A stretch of DNA of 64,000 nucleotides. Origin: Adineta ricciae (taxonomy: Eukaryota; Rotifera; Eurotatoria; Adinetida; Adinetidae). The stretch is from the NCBI GenBank assembly GCA_905250025.1, contig CAJNOJ010000129.1, positions 1-64,000 on the forward strand, in the 5' to 3' direction. Positions 12,493-23,760 of the stretch are shown here, piece after piece. Below the pieces are notes generated by a model. It was not told the DNA's origin, ran no database searches, and was given only the letters and a program-made list of their open reading frames with translations. Within the stretch, counting starts at the first letter, position 1, and every line of letters begins with the position of its first letter. The position numbers and the translations under genes were made by a program.

Positions 12493-12995
12493 ATCTCGGT
12501 CGATTTATCTTCGTCGGACTCGATTTTTTTTTGGTTATCTGTTTTCTTTTTCTCTTTTTTATTTAACATCAATATTGTTATCAAGTGTCTTTATGAAAGA
12601 GGACTTAATTAGACACAACACTTTTCTTTCTTTGTTATTCGATGATCAAATCTTTTCTATCCTTAGAAAAAAAAAATAACATCACTTACATTCTTTTTTT
12701 CTTCGCTTCATGCATGTTTTCTTCTTTATTTTGCTGTATGTTACACTTTAAAATCAATAAAAGAAAAAGAGGAAAAACGTCAATGACTTCTTAGGCTAAA
12801 CTTTTCCTTTTCCAGTGCTTTGTCATTATGTTCTTGTTTTGCTTTCTCTCATCGTTTTTCATGTCTATGGGCTTTAGTGTGCTTCTTGTTTTTTGTTTTG
12901 TTTTATTCGTTTTTGTCATTATTCTATCCATTCTAAACGAAGTTGAAAAAAGATAATTTGAGGTATAAATGATACTACTTTGGTTTGCTTTCCAG
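12493..12995. other. Intergenic region, KDELR to RPP21
   Basis: T-rich spacer of 503 nt. An AATAAA hexamer occurs near 12757, a plausible cleavage signal for KDELR. The last bases before the RPP21 start read TTGCTTTCCAG directly against the ATG, a good splice-acceptor shape with no obvious cis donor close by. Confidence 0.5.
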
Positions 12996-13576
12996 ATGAC
13001 AGAATCAGAAACTAAATCGAAAAAGACTCGAACAGGTCATTTAACGTCACCGACAAATGTAAATGCAGCAAATCATCTTTCGTATTTATTTCAAGTATGT
13101 GAGGTCGAGTTTGTCATCCTATTGCTCACACGCATGATTTCCGTAGATAGCACATACAGTTTTATTAACGACGACGGATTTGAACTTAGTTCGTCATCTT
13201 GTCAAACAGATTCGTGTACATGCTCAAAAGAAACAAATTCGTTTGTAAGAGAAACGAGATCATTGTCAGAGTTTTCTTCATGGAGTGCTTTAGACATCCG
13301 GAAATGAAACGTTTGTTGTGCCAATGTTGTAATATGATTCTATGGGCACCGTTAACTGCGAATGTCCATTTTAGTAAGGATTTTCAATGAAGACAACGTA
13401 TCATCGATCCTTTTCATTTAGATAAACGTAAAACAGGAATTGTTGTCACTTGTTCGACATGTGGTCGATCTCGAACGTATCCAAAACAGAATTCTTGGCC
13501 AACGGAGCATGGTGCTCATACACCGAGCGATTGGCTTTTTGATCTCTCATCTTCCGTTGCAAAAGAAAAGAAATAA
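12996..13576 (+). CDS. RPP21: Ribonuclease P/MRP protein subunit p21 (Rpr2/RPP21 family)
   Basis: Four exons are proposed: 12996-13094, 13147-13244, 13294-13373 and 13422-13576, with introns near 50 nt, giving about 143 residues. The helical N-terminal part reads NAANHLSYLFQIAHTVLL, followed by HPEMKRLLCQCCNMIL and VVTCSTCGRSRTYP. The CxxC...CxxC pairs form the zinc ribbon of Rpr2/RPP21/SNM1 proteins, and the order matches human RPP21. The protein is a subunit of nuclear RNase P, which trims tRNA 5' leaders, and possibly RNase MRP. The start at 12996 sits directly after TTTCCAG, suggesting a trans-splice acceptor. The next gene begins 29 nt after this stop. Family is confident; RPP21 versus the MRP-specific SNM1 branch is less so. 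Confidence 0.85.
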
Positions 13577-13605
13577 TTCATCATTTTCGTTTTCATTTAT
13601 TCTAG
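13577..13605 (+). promoter_or_regulatory. Candidate spliced-leader trans-splice acceptor between RPP21 and mS37
   Basis: The whole spacer between the RPP21 stop and the next ATG is 29 nt. It is T-rich and ends TTTATTCTAG directly before ATG, a standard polypyrimidine-AG acceptor. Spliced-leader trans-splicing is established in bdelloid rotifers, so the simplest reading is a two-gene transcript resolved by trans-splicing. This is inference from spacing and shape. Confidence 0.5.
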
Positions 13606-14233
13606 ATGGGTAGATTTGATCCTCAATTTCGTTTTTTAAAATATAAACCACCATCGAAGCTTCCGAGGTAATTGACTTCGATTATATTTGCTCTATGACA
13701 ATTGTTTTGTTTAGAGCGATTCTTGCGCCGAATTATCGTCTCAATCAATTTCAATTTCGACAAGCATTACCTGCACGATTACGAGATTATGTCCGTGGTG
13801 GCGGAACAAGTGCATCAGGTAGATTGCTATTCTAATCCTTCATTTTGATCATGTTCGATCTTTAGAATACACTTGTGGTCCATTGATGAACATTGTAAGT
13901 GATATTTTCTTCGCAATATTCCTCTCACTTAGTTGAAATCTATAGATGTTAACTTGTTTGCAAAAAAATGAATATGATAATTTTGGATGTGAAAAGGAAG
14001 TTGCTGATTTTTATGCATGTGTCAACGAATTTCAAGTACACTGTCTACTTACACGAAACATTTTTTTCTAAATATGATCTCTTTCATAGAAAACAAGTGC
14101 TGTCGAAAAAGAAAATCTTAAAGGTGGTGGTGATCCAGATAAAGTAGTCAAACAATTCGCCAAAAATCGGCAACCAGCTTGGCTATCGAATAAACTTTTA
14201 AAAACATACCCAACATCATCATCTGTCGAATAA
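13606..14233 (+). CDS. CHCHD1: Mitochondrial small ribosomal subunit protein mS37 (CHCHD1)
   Basis: Five short exons (13606-13667, 13715-13818, 13866-13894, 13946-14035, 14090-14233) with phase-consistent borders give about 142 residues. The twin-cysteine helix pair is in the middle: a cysteine in EYTCGPLMNIM, then LTCLQKNEYDNFGC and KEVADFYACV. This matches the human CHCHD1 pattern MACWKQNEF...C...FLDC in spacing and sequence, and the C-terminal SNKLLKTYP fits its NKLNKLLQRFP. Such proteins enter the intermembrane space or matrix and are oxidised by Mia40; mS37 sits on the small mitoribosomal subunit. It follows RPP21 by 29 nt in the same direction, so the two may share one promoter. Confidence 0.88.
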
Positions 14234-16543
14234 AATCTGTTGTTCCTATTTTTGTATTTGTCAGTATCTTAGGACTAGGATTCATTGAAAAATATACATG
14301 CTATGCAAACAAGATTCTGCATAATCTTTTGGTTAATAGGTTGACGGACATGCCCTTTCATCACCGCTATGTTATCGACTGTTGGCGTGTGGTCTTGTTT
14401 TCGATTCTATTAACAAAGATTAGTTTGTGTTATTGAATTAATACCCATCACTACGATCGTATTACATACGAGCGATAATTAAAAAGAGTCTGTTGATCAT
14501 TTTCAGTGCCTGATAACTAAACAAATAGTCGAAGAACATTGCTAATGTTCCGTCTTATTGGATCCTTGTCAATAATCCGATATAACTAGTAGTAGACAGA
14601 CAGGGGAATGTTTATCTTGTTGTCTTCAGCATACATAAGATCTAGATGACATAACATGTGCAAATTGTCCTTCTTTTTTTTCTGCGTCTACTCTTAATGT
14701 TGTTCTAAAGTATCAAGGACCAATTCAATACACTTCATGCATAGCAAAAGTGAATAGCGGAGCATCGGATGAATTCATTTGTTCGGCTTCATCATCTTCT
14801 TGCCGTCGTCAGGAATGGCAAGCTCGAGATAGTCATTGAATAGAAACTACTTAGATAAGAATTGTCATTTCTGGATGTCGGATGTAATAGAAAAAAAACC
14901 AAGAGACGAGGAGAAAAAGGAAAAAAAAGGAAGAAGAGACAAGAGTGGAAGATGTGTCTTCGTTCGACAGCCATTCATGGTGTATTTCTTCAATTGACAG
15001 ACTCGAAACGATCTGTATATGTATATGTTGCTTTCACCGATTAGATGCCCGCATTTATCATTACTCTTATTGTGTCACACAGATAAGGAACATCAACAGT
15101 CGAAATAACCACATGGCTGCGTTGGCAAATAGAACTCGATGTTTATCTTTTGTCATATACACGAGAACTGGTGAGTAAAAGTACTTTGTTAACATATACA
15201 TTGATTTTCTTTTCACTCGTTCTCCTTGTCAATTTTTTTATCAAGTAAAATCAATATACCAGGGGACATGTAAATAGTAATGTATTAAATCATTAATAAG
15301 TCATCGATGATTATTTCGACTATTAGCCTAAAGGGAATTAATTCTCATTTCATGCGACAAGGTTCTTCTTCTTCATAACGCAACATCTCGTCTTATCAGT
15401 TGTAATAAAAAAAAAACGGGATTAAATGGAGTGTTCTCTTCCTCGTTTTCTCCTTTTCTCTTCTTCTGTTGCGTTAGGACTACTGACAATGAAATGCTCG
15501 TTTTCAATGAGTATCATCGTATGTGACGTACATCAACTGACACACAGTTAGAGAAATTGTATATTTTGATAATCGAAAGATGTTAGCAAGTTATTAGTTC
15601 TATGTCCTTGTCTTTCATATTCATCACTGTGTGTGTTTTGGGCGCAAGGAACGAATGCCAACAAGTTCTAATGAGGTTAACTAATGTCAATCGACTAATA
15701 CGCATCTGGTGAACACAATGATTTCTTTTTGCTTTCCGTACAAGCACGTTTCGCATGACATCATGTGCAATGCGTATCGACCATCGGTTTGACTTGCTAA
15801 GGTGAGCAGCGAAAAAGCTAACGTTCGACTCTATTAGCTCATCACACTTTCAATCATAAAATAGCGTGTATATTTCTTTTTGCTAGCGACAAAAAATATC
15901 GTGATTAGTTATATATGCATTTGTGTCGTAAATAGAAGTCAAATCATGCGTTGCGGGTGTCTACACACAGAACAGTAATGCAAATGTTCGTAAAATTGCA
16001 ATACTCGTACTGAGTATGATATGCTGAAGACTCGCCTCTTTCTAAGACCGATGCCATTGAGTGACATAGTACAACGTAGTTTTCTTCCGTAGACAACTTC
16101 CGCTCAAACGATAGAAAAAATTTGAGTTTCATTATATATTGAACGATGGTATAATTAAAAATTCCAATCACGTGCTAATCGGTAAACATAGACAGTCGGT
16201 TTCTTTTGTTTTATTTCACATGTATAGTTTATTTTGTCATGTTCTTATCAATCGTTAGTATAGTTTCAATGTCATACAATTTGAACTGTCCAAAAAAGTA
16301 AAGAATGAACTATTAGATTTAAATTTCTTTTATTCTCTTGGAGTATGCGTTTTGTCAATAGTATGAGTGTAGAAAAGACGACAGAATGTTTTCTTTTGTC
16401 GTTCTGCATAGCTACGGCGAACGATTGAATTCTTCTAGACATTGAAATTACTTTTTGTGTTGAAATTGTATCTTTCGTCTTTACTTATTTAGAACGATTC
16501 ATAGACATGCGAACAAACTATGAATGATGGCCGATAATTATCA
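14234..16543. other. Long intergenic region, no gene recognised
   Basis: About 2.3 kb of AT-rich DNA with small open frames on both strands but no recognisable domain, RNA gene or repeat family. An A/G-rich patch lies near 14890-14945. It presumably holds the promoter of the DUF1647 gene. Confidence 0.5.
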
Positions 16544-18084
16544 ATGATACGCCCGACTAGAAGAGTCGGGCAACAAGCCAGTCTATGGCTTTTGTTTGCG
16601 CTCCGCATAAAAAAATGTTTTCGACTTCGATATTTATTAATAACATTAATTATTCTCATTCTGTTAACATATTTACGCCTTATTAATCATGCTCCCGTCG
16701 ATCCATCGATATTGAACGACGCATTGTCTGATCATCGACAACAGAAGAATTCTTTAGACAAACTCCACTCATTAAAATGTAATTTTGATGAAACTGAATC
16801 GCTACTTCGTTACAAATCACCTCGATCATCACACACGGACAGTCGTCCAAGACCGACAATCGAACGACTACGTAAGCTCTTTCAAATGCTCATTTCCTAC
16901 GAAGACAAATTTCGTCGTGTATTCGATCACCTCCAGATCTTTCGTTTTACCGACATGCACAATACACTACGTCCATACGCTAATGATACGCAACGTTTAC
17001 ATAACATTTATTGTCTATTACAACGATATACAACCATATCCGATAGCGGTCATATCGACATACAATCAAGCTTTATCAATTATTTATCTCAAGTTTCGAG
17101 CTATTTAGCGGATGGTTTTGATAACCAACATTTGAGTTGGAATACAACTTCAATCGATGAAATTCGTAAACCGGTTATTGTTCTTGGATCGAATGTTCAT
17201 TTTTTTAATATGCTACAAGCATCCATGCGGACTATTGATAAGTTTTTAAAAGATCATAACGTTGTTATCTATGATCTAGGATTCACTGCAAATCAAGTAG
17301 ATATGGTAAGATTTGAATCAGTATCAACATATGAAAGACAACATTGAAATCTTATTTGAATTTTCTACGTTAGATTACGGCAAATTGTAAACGTTGTACA
17401 GTTATTAAATTTCCATTTGAGGAAATCAAAAGCGTAGCCGGTCATGTTCAGAATTTAGCCAATTTTGCATGGAAACCGATTATCATTCATGTAAAAACTT
17501 CATAATCAACAAAGAATTCAAGAAACGGAATATTTCTTTTCTCGTTCTAGGATGCTGTGCGACGTTTTGGCTCTATTATTTACGGTGATACATCTGTTCG
17601 TTATAATACTTCACATTTCACTCGATTACTCATTGATAATGAAATCCGTGGCTTTTCATGTCGGGAATTACCTGGTCATTATCTACCATGCTACACATTA
17701 GAGAAAACATTTACATGGTTCAATGAAACACCGTCGACGTTTGATAACGTCTACATCGCTGAAGCAGGCTTCGTTGCTGTCACAGATAACTTCTTATCAC
17801 GCCTGGTACTGAAGACATGGGTTACTTGTGCCCTTGATCCAGAATGTATCGCACCAACTCAATCAAAATCAGTATGCAAACATCGCTCCAGTGCAGGGAA
17901 CGTTCATCGTTATGATCAATCAGCAATGGTAGTCGTACTTTCGTTCTATTTCTTTCCAAGTTCACGAAATGGTAGTACAAGTAATCCAGCTCCGTACGAT
18001 ATGTATGCTTCCATTCAAGGTAAACTAGCAGAAGTTCGACGTGGTGAAGGCGATCCAACCTATTTTACTGTCCATAAACCCTAG
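16544..18084 (+). CDS. Type II membrane protein with a DUF1647 domain
   Basis: Three exons (16544-17305, 17374-17490, 17551-18084) give about 470 residues. A basic cytoplasmic N-terminus is followed by one transmembrane segment (about residues 27-47, LLITLIILILLTYL), a stem, and a lumenal domain from about residue 205. The domain carries the run HNVVIYDLGFTANQVDMI, then IKFPFEEI, NFAWKPIII and RRFGSIIYGDTSVRY, which in order match the DUF1647 family known mainly from nematodes and other invertebrates. The layout and the VIYDLG/IIYGDTS strands resemble Golgi glycosyltransferases, but the enzymatic activity is unproven. Several N-x-S/T sites lie in the lumenal part. Family assignment is good; the function is inference. 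Confidence 0.75.
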
Positions 18085-18407
18085 AACAGTCAAAAGTAAG
18101 TTCCTTTGGTATTGCTGTGATATGATAATTTATAGAAGTTTGTTTTGTTATTTTTTTATTTATTAATAATAAATATTGATCACAAGATTAAGTTGCTCTC
18201 CAAGGTGCATCATGGTCTACCTGACGTCGAAAGTCGTCAGTGTTGCTTTCACAGAAGGAAAGTTCATCTTTAATTGAAAACAAAAATTAGTTTTATTCAC
18301 TTACTACTGCTACGATAGCGTCTATCTGATCGTATGCATTCATCATTACTTGACTATCTCGTTTACAGTGTACATTGTTCCGATAATCAAGAATCGACTG
18401 TTTTTAT
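18085..18407. other. Convergent intergenic region
   Basis: Between two convergent genes. Contains AATAAT/AATAAA-like signals (about 18165-18175) for the + strand gene; nothing else was recognised. Confidence 0.45.
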
Positions 18408-19289
18408 TTAAAAGAATAAGAAGAACAAAAGTAGAATTTGTAATACCGATTGAAGAAAAAATTGGAACAAATGAAATGTTGATGAAGTAGAATTCGATTG
18501 GACTGGACCTATTTTACAACGAGCGTCAGGTGAATGACGTGTACAACCATCAACGCCGCCTGGACAGTTAATATTGATCTGTGATTGAAGGTAATGTTCT
18601 AGTTGTTGAAATTGATTCTGAACTTCAGCTTGAGGACATTTATCCAAACGAGATTTTAGACAACGGAAATATGCTGTCGATTGCTGACACCAACTACGTT
18701 TATTCAATGTATTCCATGACGGATTAAATCTAACAGTAATCATCAATGGTTGACATAAGTCGTTGATGACTTTCACTTGACATATCTCATTAGCATTCGA
18801 TGTTTGAATAGGCGATGAACCGAGAATACCATTTTTGGCTACCGCACCTGCATTGTGAGTACCACCACTTCGAACAGAATCCGCTGCTTCGGGTTGCTTT
18901 GGAGTATCCCAGATAATGTTAAATTTATAATCTTCAATTTTATCACTACAAAAGCCCAACAGTTCATCAACGCGTTTCCGAATGCCTAAAACAAAGGTTC
19001 GAGTCTGAATTTTACTACTGTACAAAATTCTATCTAACTCCTTACCTTTCATAATGGATTCCATCGCCATTTCATACTTTTCCTTGTTCTCACAGCCACG
19101 ATATTTCTTGTGAACACATTCGAAATAGACTCGTGATGCAGTACAATATTTGATTGGATCTGTTTCTCGATCTTCTTTTTCCGGCTTTTGACCGCATGCA
19201 CGTGAACCCATCACATCACACGCATGGATGGTCGAAATCATGATGATTACGAAACAAGAACAACAATACATGAAAGAACTATACATCAT
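18408..19289 (-). CDS. Secreted Cys-rich protein with two related domains, probably GPI-anchored
   Basis: The start at 19289 gives a hydrophobic signal peptide (about residues 1-23, ending near IHAC). Two cysteine modules follow: YCTASRVYFECVHKKYRGC in the first half and WCQQSTAYFRCLKSRLDKC in the second, a clear internal duplication with a C...YF.C....C core. The C-terminus is Ser/Thr-rich then wholly hydrophobic (LLLFFLFF), as for a GPI anchor signal. A 60-nt intron at 18986-19045 keeps the frame open, so the unspliced frame looks continuous; its borders (GTAAGG...TTTTAG) are good and removing it joins MKG to IRKRV. The family was not recognised with certainty; invertebrate T20D4.11-like modules are one possibility. 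Confidence 0.7.
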   Translation of the reverse strand: MMYSSFMYCCSCFVIIMISTIHACDVMGSRACGQKPEKEDRETDPIKYCTASRVYFECVHKKYRGCENKEKYEMAMESIMKGKELDRILYSSKIQTRTFVLGIRKRVDELLGFCSDKIEDYKFNIIWDTPKQPEAADSVRSGGTHNAGAVAKNGILGSSPIQTSNANEICQVKVINDLCQPLMITVRFNPSWNTLNKRSWCQQSTAYFRCLKSRLDKCPQAEVQNQFQQLEHYLQSQININCPGGVDGCTRHSPDARCKIGPVQSNSTSSTFHLFQFFLQSVLQILLLFFLFF

Positions 19290-19693
19290 TGTGTTGCATC
19301 GAAATATCTAATGTTTAAAAACGAAGACAAGTCATTAATTTTATGATTGTCACCTTCTCGTTCAATACACGATTGCAGAAGAAATTGTTGCTAACAATTT
19401 TGAATAATCAAGACAAGAAGAAAAAAAAAGAAAAGAGATCATGCACGCACGAAAGACGAACATTTCTCGTTTACCGATCGATATGTTGTTGCATCAACGA
19501 GAAATCGTTGACATTTTCTCATTAAACAAACAACAGAAGCTTTATTGAATCTCAGTGATGAGATATAACGAGAGATGAACAGAGAGTGAAAGAGAACAAA
19601 TATTTATTTAATAGCAAAATGGATGTTCTCCGTACGATGATAATTAAACACTAAACAAAACGCGATTGTTACGTCGCTCTCGCTTTCTGTTCA
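19290..19693. other. Intergenic region, secreted Cys-rich gene to POLR3H
   Basis: About 400 nt. It includes A-rich tracts and presumably the POLR3H 3' UTR. No gene seen. Confidence 0.45.
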
Positions 19694-20417
19694 TCAAGAT
19701 GTTTCAATCCACCATGATTTCAGTCCTAGACCTGGTTCAGATATTGAGCCAATAATTGTATAAGGTATTTTTTTATCATCGTCATTAGCAGTTTGAGTTA
19801 TGGATGCACCCGGGTTTGGAGACTCTTTCGGTGCCGTATCTTCGAAAATTTCCTGTACAACACGAAAACTAAAAGCACGATAAATAATTTATTTCTAATA
19901 GAATCAATTCTCTCTACCGGATTTCTTCTCCAATTTCCATGACAAGATCATGTGTTTCATCGCCGGTTTCATATTGCCATGCCCATGTTTGTTCTGCTTC
20001 GATAAAGCGTGATGGATGTTGAAGTTTAGTCGATGGAATGAGTATATCATCAAAAAAGCCTAACGTCACTGTAATACCATCTTTACTCGATGAGCGAATT
20101 TTACCTTTGAAAATATGAAATATTCATGAAATAAGCGAGTCATTTTCGACATTCTTACCAACAAGTATTTCGTCGATATTTGGACGGAAGACGACATAAC
20201 GAAATTTGACTTTGATATGAAAATTAGCATCTGATGGCAAGAGGATGCAATCACCCATAGATAAAATATCATACAAACAAATACACAAGCCTAATTCCTG
20301 AAAGATTGTGTTCGCTAGTTTGCGATCGAGTTCTTCGGCGACAATCGTACTCAATTGTTCATTGAATAAATGTGGTGCAATCGAGACTGTGTCATCCAAT
20401 GTTGCCACAACAAACAT
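19694..20417 (-). CDS. POLR3H: DNA-directed RNA polymerase III subunit RPC8
   Basis: Three exons on the minus strand from ATG 20417 give about 205 residues, the family's usual size. The N-terminal SHS2-type domain starts MFVVATLDDTVSIAPHLF and contains GLCICLYDI; the OB-fold half contains VTLGFFDDILIPSTKLQ and ends GSISEPGLGLKSWW, all close to the human RPC8 sequence in order. RPC8 and RPC9 form the stalk of RNA polymerase III, the equivalent of RPB7/RPB4, needed for initiation on tRNA and 5S genes. The acidic insert before the end is variable in the family. A TTCTAG acceptor-like signal lies 8-13 nt upstream of the ATG, and STOML2 ends 122 nt upstream in the same direction. Identification is firm. 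Confidence 0.95.
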
Positions 20418-20539
20418 TTCTTTCTAGAAGATAAGTGTCAATATATAGATAGATATATGCGCATATTTCATTTTCACTAAACACATTAGATTCTTGTTTA
20501 TTTGTTTTTTTAAAAAACCGTTTTGTAACAAATAAGAGC

Positions 20540-22106
20540 CTATGGAGTGTCTTTTTCATTTGGTGCTTTTTTAGCACGCCGTACTGCGGACATGGCATCA
20601 CCGGTTAGTTTAGTATCGGTAGGTTGAGAAGTTGACGGCGAAGATGGTATCGACGGTGGTGATTGAGTCAGAAAACCTTGTCGATCTTTGCTCTGAAGAT
20701 TATTATAGATTGCTAATGCGGAGGCAACCATCGATGACATATCACCGGTATTAGATGGTAAAAGTATGGTATTATTCGTTCGAGCAAGGTTACCGAAAGC
20801 ATGAACATATTGTTCAGCTATTTGTAATGAAGCAGCATTACGACCTTCCTAAATTTTTAGAAGAAGAAGAAGTGAGTATTCTTTGAAAAGAATGGTCAGG
20901 CTTTACTTCAGCTTGAAGTTGATCTGAAATAATTTTAAGTGCTTCTGCACGAGCTTGTGCTTTTGCACGTATGGCGTCTGCTTCACCAGTAGCATTGTTG
21001 ATTTGTTCAAGTCGAAAACCTTCACTAGCCAAGATAGTTGCTTGTTTTGTACCTTCAGCTTTGTTAATCTGACTTTCCCGAATACCCTCACTCTCGAGAA
21101 TGGTCGCTCGTTTACGTCGCTAAAACATAAAGCTTAATCGAAAAACAAAACTTAGTCTTCATCGTTACTTCAGCTTCGACTTGCATTTGCATAGCTTCTT
21201 GAACTTTAGCAGGAAGGCGAATATCACGAATTTCATACCTGTAGCAGTCACCTTAGACAATGACAGAATCACAACAAGCAAAAAAAGTTAACTAACCGAA
21301 GACAGTTGATTCCCCAAGCTTTGGCAGCTTTATTGATTGCATCTATTGAATATCGCAACGACATAATTGATAATACACAAAAAATAAAAGAATATCTTAC
21401 CAACAATACCAATATTTAGTGATTCTCTCTCTCGAAATACTGTATCCAACGAGATTTTGCCAATTTCAGAACGCATCGTTGTTTGCGCTAGCTGAGTGAC
21501 AGCAAATTCAGCATCTTCAACACCATAGCTAGCCTAGTGTACATATTTCACATGAATATCAATATGTCACTTCTATAAATGTGTATTTACCAAATAAGGA
21601 TCAAATACTTTCAGATACAAAACACCATCGATGTTCAATGTAACATTGTCTAGAAAAAAAACAAACAGTGCATTTCTCAACGAATTTTCACTTCGAACTA
21701 ACCTTTTGAAATAGCTGTTTGACTTGGAACTTCAATGGCAATTTCTTTCAAACTCTGCACATAGCTGATTCTATCAATCACTGGTAAAAGTAAATTCAAG
21801 CCCTTGAAAACATCAACTAATCGTTTTACAACGAGATGTATAGCAGTTTTCACTCACGGGATTTAAAGTCTTATAAAATTTTCCCATTCTCTCCACAACC
21901 CATGCTTCCTGTTGTGGTACAAATAGAACAACGGTATTAAATGGTAAACGAGAACGAAAACGATATTGTTGTTCAGTTGTTGCCGTCGTTATTGCTCGTT
22001 GTAATAGACGACGCTAATGAGAAGAGATATAGTAATGATTAAAGTCAATATTCCGCACACTTACAGACACAATCGGACCCAACGTTCGATTCAAGACAAA
22101 TGCCAT
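20540..22106 (-). CDS. STOML2: Stomatin-like protein 2, mitochondrial
   Basis: A multi-exon gene starting MAFVLNRTLGPIVS at 22106, followed by an Arg-rich presequence (RRLLQRA) suited to mitochondrial import. The SPFH/band 7 domain begins at VVLFVPQQEAWVVERMGKF, and then comes SYVQSLKEIAIEVPSQTAIS, NVTLNIDGVLYLKV and YGVEDAEFAVTQLAQTTMRSE, all diagnostic of SLP-2 rather than plasma-membrane stomatins. A long coiled coil (MQVEAERRKRATILESEG... AEALKII) precedes AEQYVHAFGNLA. The C-terminal tail is Ser/Pro-rich and diverged. SLP-2 organises cardiolipin-rich inner-membrane domains with prohibitins. It lies between CDK20-like (upstream) and POLR3H (downstream), all on the minus strand with short spacers. 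Confidence 0.95.
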
Positions 22107-22305
22107 ATCGATTTGCGCGACAAAACAAAAATGATTTCTACAAAAAGTGGATGATGCAAGAATAGAGAAGTCTGTGAGTGATTCATTTCAATTTCTATCT
22201 GTAGTATCACACACAAGCAGGAGTATTTTTATTTTTTTTTATCAATCTGACATCATTCATGGAAAAAATATATAAAAATGTGTAGCATTATCTGACAAGT
22301 AAAAT

Positions 22306-23760
22306 TCATGGAGAGAAAAGTTGTCGTTTTGTGTCATCTAAAGCAAAATGAAAGAAAAGATTTGATGATGCAATTGTTTCGAATACAACTTACTATTTAA
22401 GTGGCTATAGTCGCTGGGGAGATTCTCATCGTTAACACTTAAATCATTCATATGGAATGGATCCCGACTATGACGATGACGAGGTGCTGCTGAACGTGGA
22501 ATATCTTCAGGTTTCGATGCAGGAGGATTACTAGTAAAATAGGAAGATTCCAAAGCCTAGAAAGACGAAACACTTAATCATTACATATTTTTGTGTAACT
22601 TGTTTCTCATACCTGTTTAGCTGTAGCTCGATATTTAGGATTCATCACTAGTAGGCTTTTCAATAGTGTTAACTCTTGTTCATTGGCTTTGGGAAATTTT
22701 TTTTCGAAAGTTTCACCATTATTTACTAAGCTTTCGTCATTGAATTGAAGAAAATGCTTGAAATGTTTCGCCTCTGGCCATGTTTTATCAGTAGGCTCAC
22801 CAAGTAAGCGATAGATCATAAGAATCTGTTCAATTTCGCTTTTACTTGGAAAAACAATATGACGATTGATTAGTTCGCCTAGGACAACACCTAGCGACCA
22901 CATGTCCGTGTTTGTACCATACTGACGATCACCGAGAAGAAATTCTGGCGAACGATACCAAGCCGGTGGTAATCGATGAAGTTTTCGACATGTATCATCC
23001 ACATAGATCGAAATACCGAAATCAGCGATTTTGATGATACCATGCTCATCGATCATAATGTTTCCTGGTTTAATATCCTATGCCATCGAATACGATTTAT
23101 GACGAGATTTACATCAAGTGGAAGTATCATACTTGATGCATAATACCCGAAGAATGAATGTATTCCAGACCTGACAGCATCATGTAGGCCATCGATTTAA
23201 TATGACTGTGCGAGTACCGGTTGTCTGTACAATGAATCAAACGCTAAACGAGACCAAGCTCTGTGCAAAAGAAGACAATTTCTCTTCGAAGATTCGACAC
23301 TTACACCAAGATCAGCAAGCATCAATTCGAAAACTAATACAGCAACTTTAGAGTCCGGCGTATAAAATGAATCAAGTAACTAAACGAAAATCTTGTATCA
23401 CAGAACTTTCCGCAAAACAAATGTGTACTCTAATAACGTTAGGATGATCTAATTTTCGTAACATTTGCATTTCATTTTCTGCCGCTGGTTCAGCCCAATC
23501 CGTATATTCGCCATGACGACCAACTTTTATCTATCGAAAAGAAATCAATACGTTCTTGAATGTTGCATTCGAAGGAATTCCCAACTTTTTTTATGGCCAC
23601 TTCGGCACTTGTTGGAAGATACCGAGCTTTGTATATGCCGACAAGCTAAATAGATATCGAATGATTTTTCTGATGTAATCTTATTGTTTTCGTTGAGTCA
23701 TACTGAATCTTCGACAATCACTTCTTCGACCACATAATTTTCGGATTTCGCGGACGCCAT
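22306..23760 (-). CDS. Cyclin-dependent kinase, CDK20 (CCRK)-like
   Basis: Six or more exons from ATG 23760. The N-lobe has EVAIKK with the ATP-site lysine, but the glycine loop reads VEDSLVGIYKAR, lacking the usual G-x-G-x-x-G. The segment LVFELMLADL matches the CDK20-specific FEFMLSDL. The catalytic loop spliced across an intron reads MHQDIKPGN, so the Arg of HRD is Gln. DFG is intact (IADFGIS), then PPAWYRSPEFLLGDRQYG, DMWSLGVVLGELI and SEIEQILMIYRLLG follow. The tail SYFTSNPPASKPEDIP also fits CDK20, which acts in ciliary and cell-cycle control. A last small exon (22306 to about 22337) is inferred from splice borders. Assignment to CDK20 is by similarity; the odd glycine loop and HQD may lower activity. 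Confidence 0.75.

Noticed and set aside
13245-13269. A 25-nt intron in RPP21 (GTAAGAG...GTCAG) that would be among the shortest known.
   Set aside because: A better acceptor TGCTTTAG at 13293 gives a normal 49-nt intron, keeps frame, and aligns the product to RPP21 (KKQIRL then HPEMKRLLC) without extra residues.
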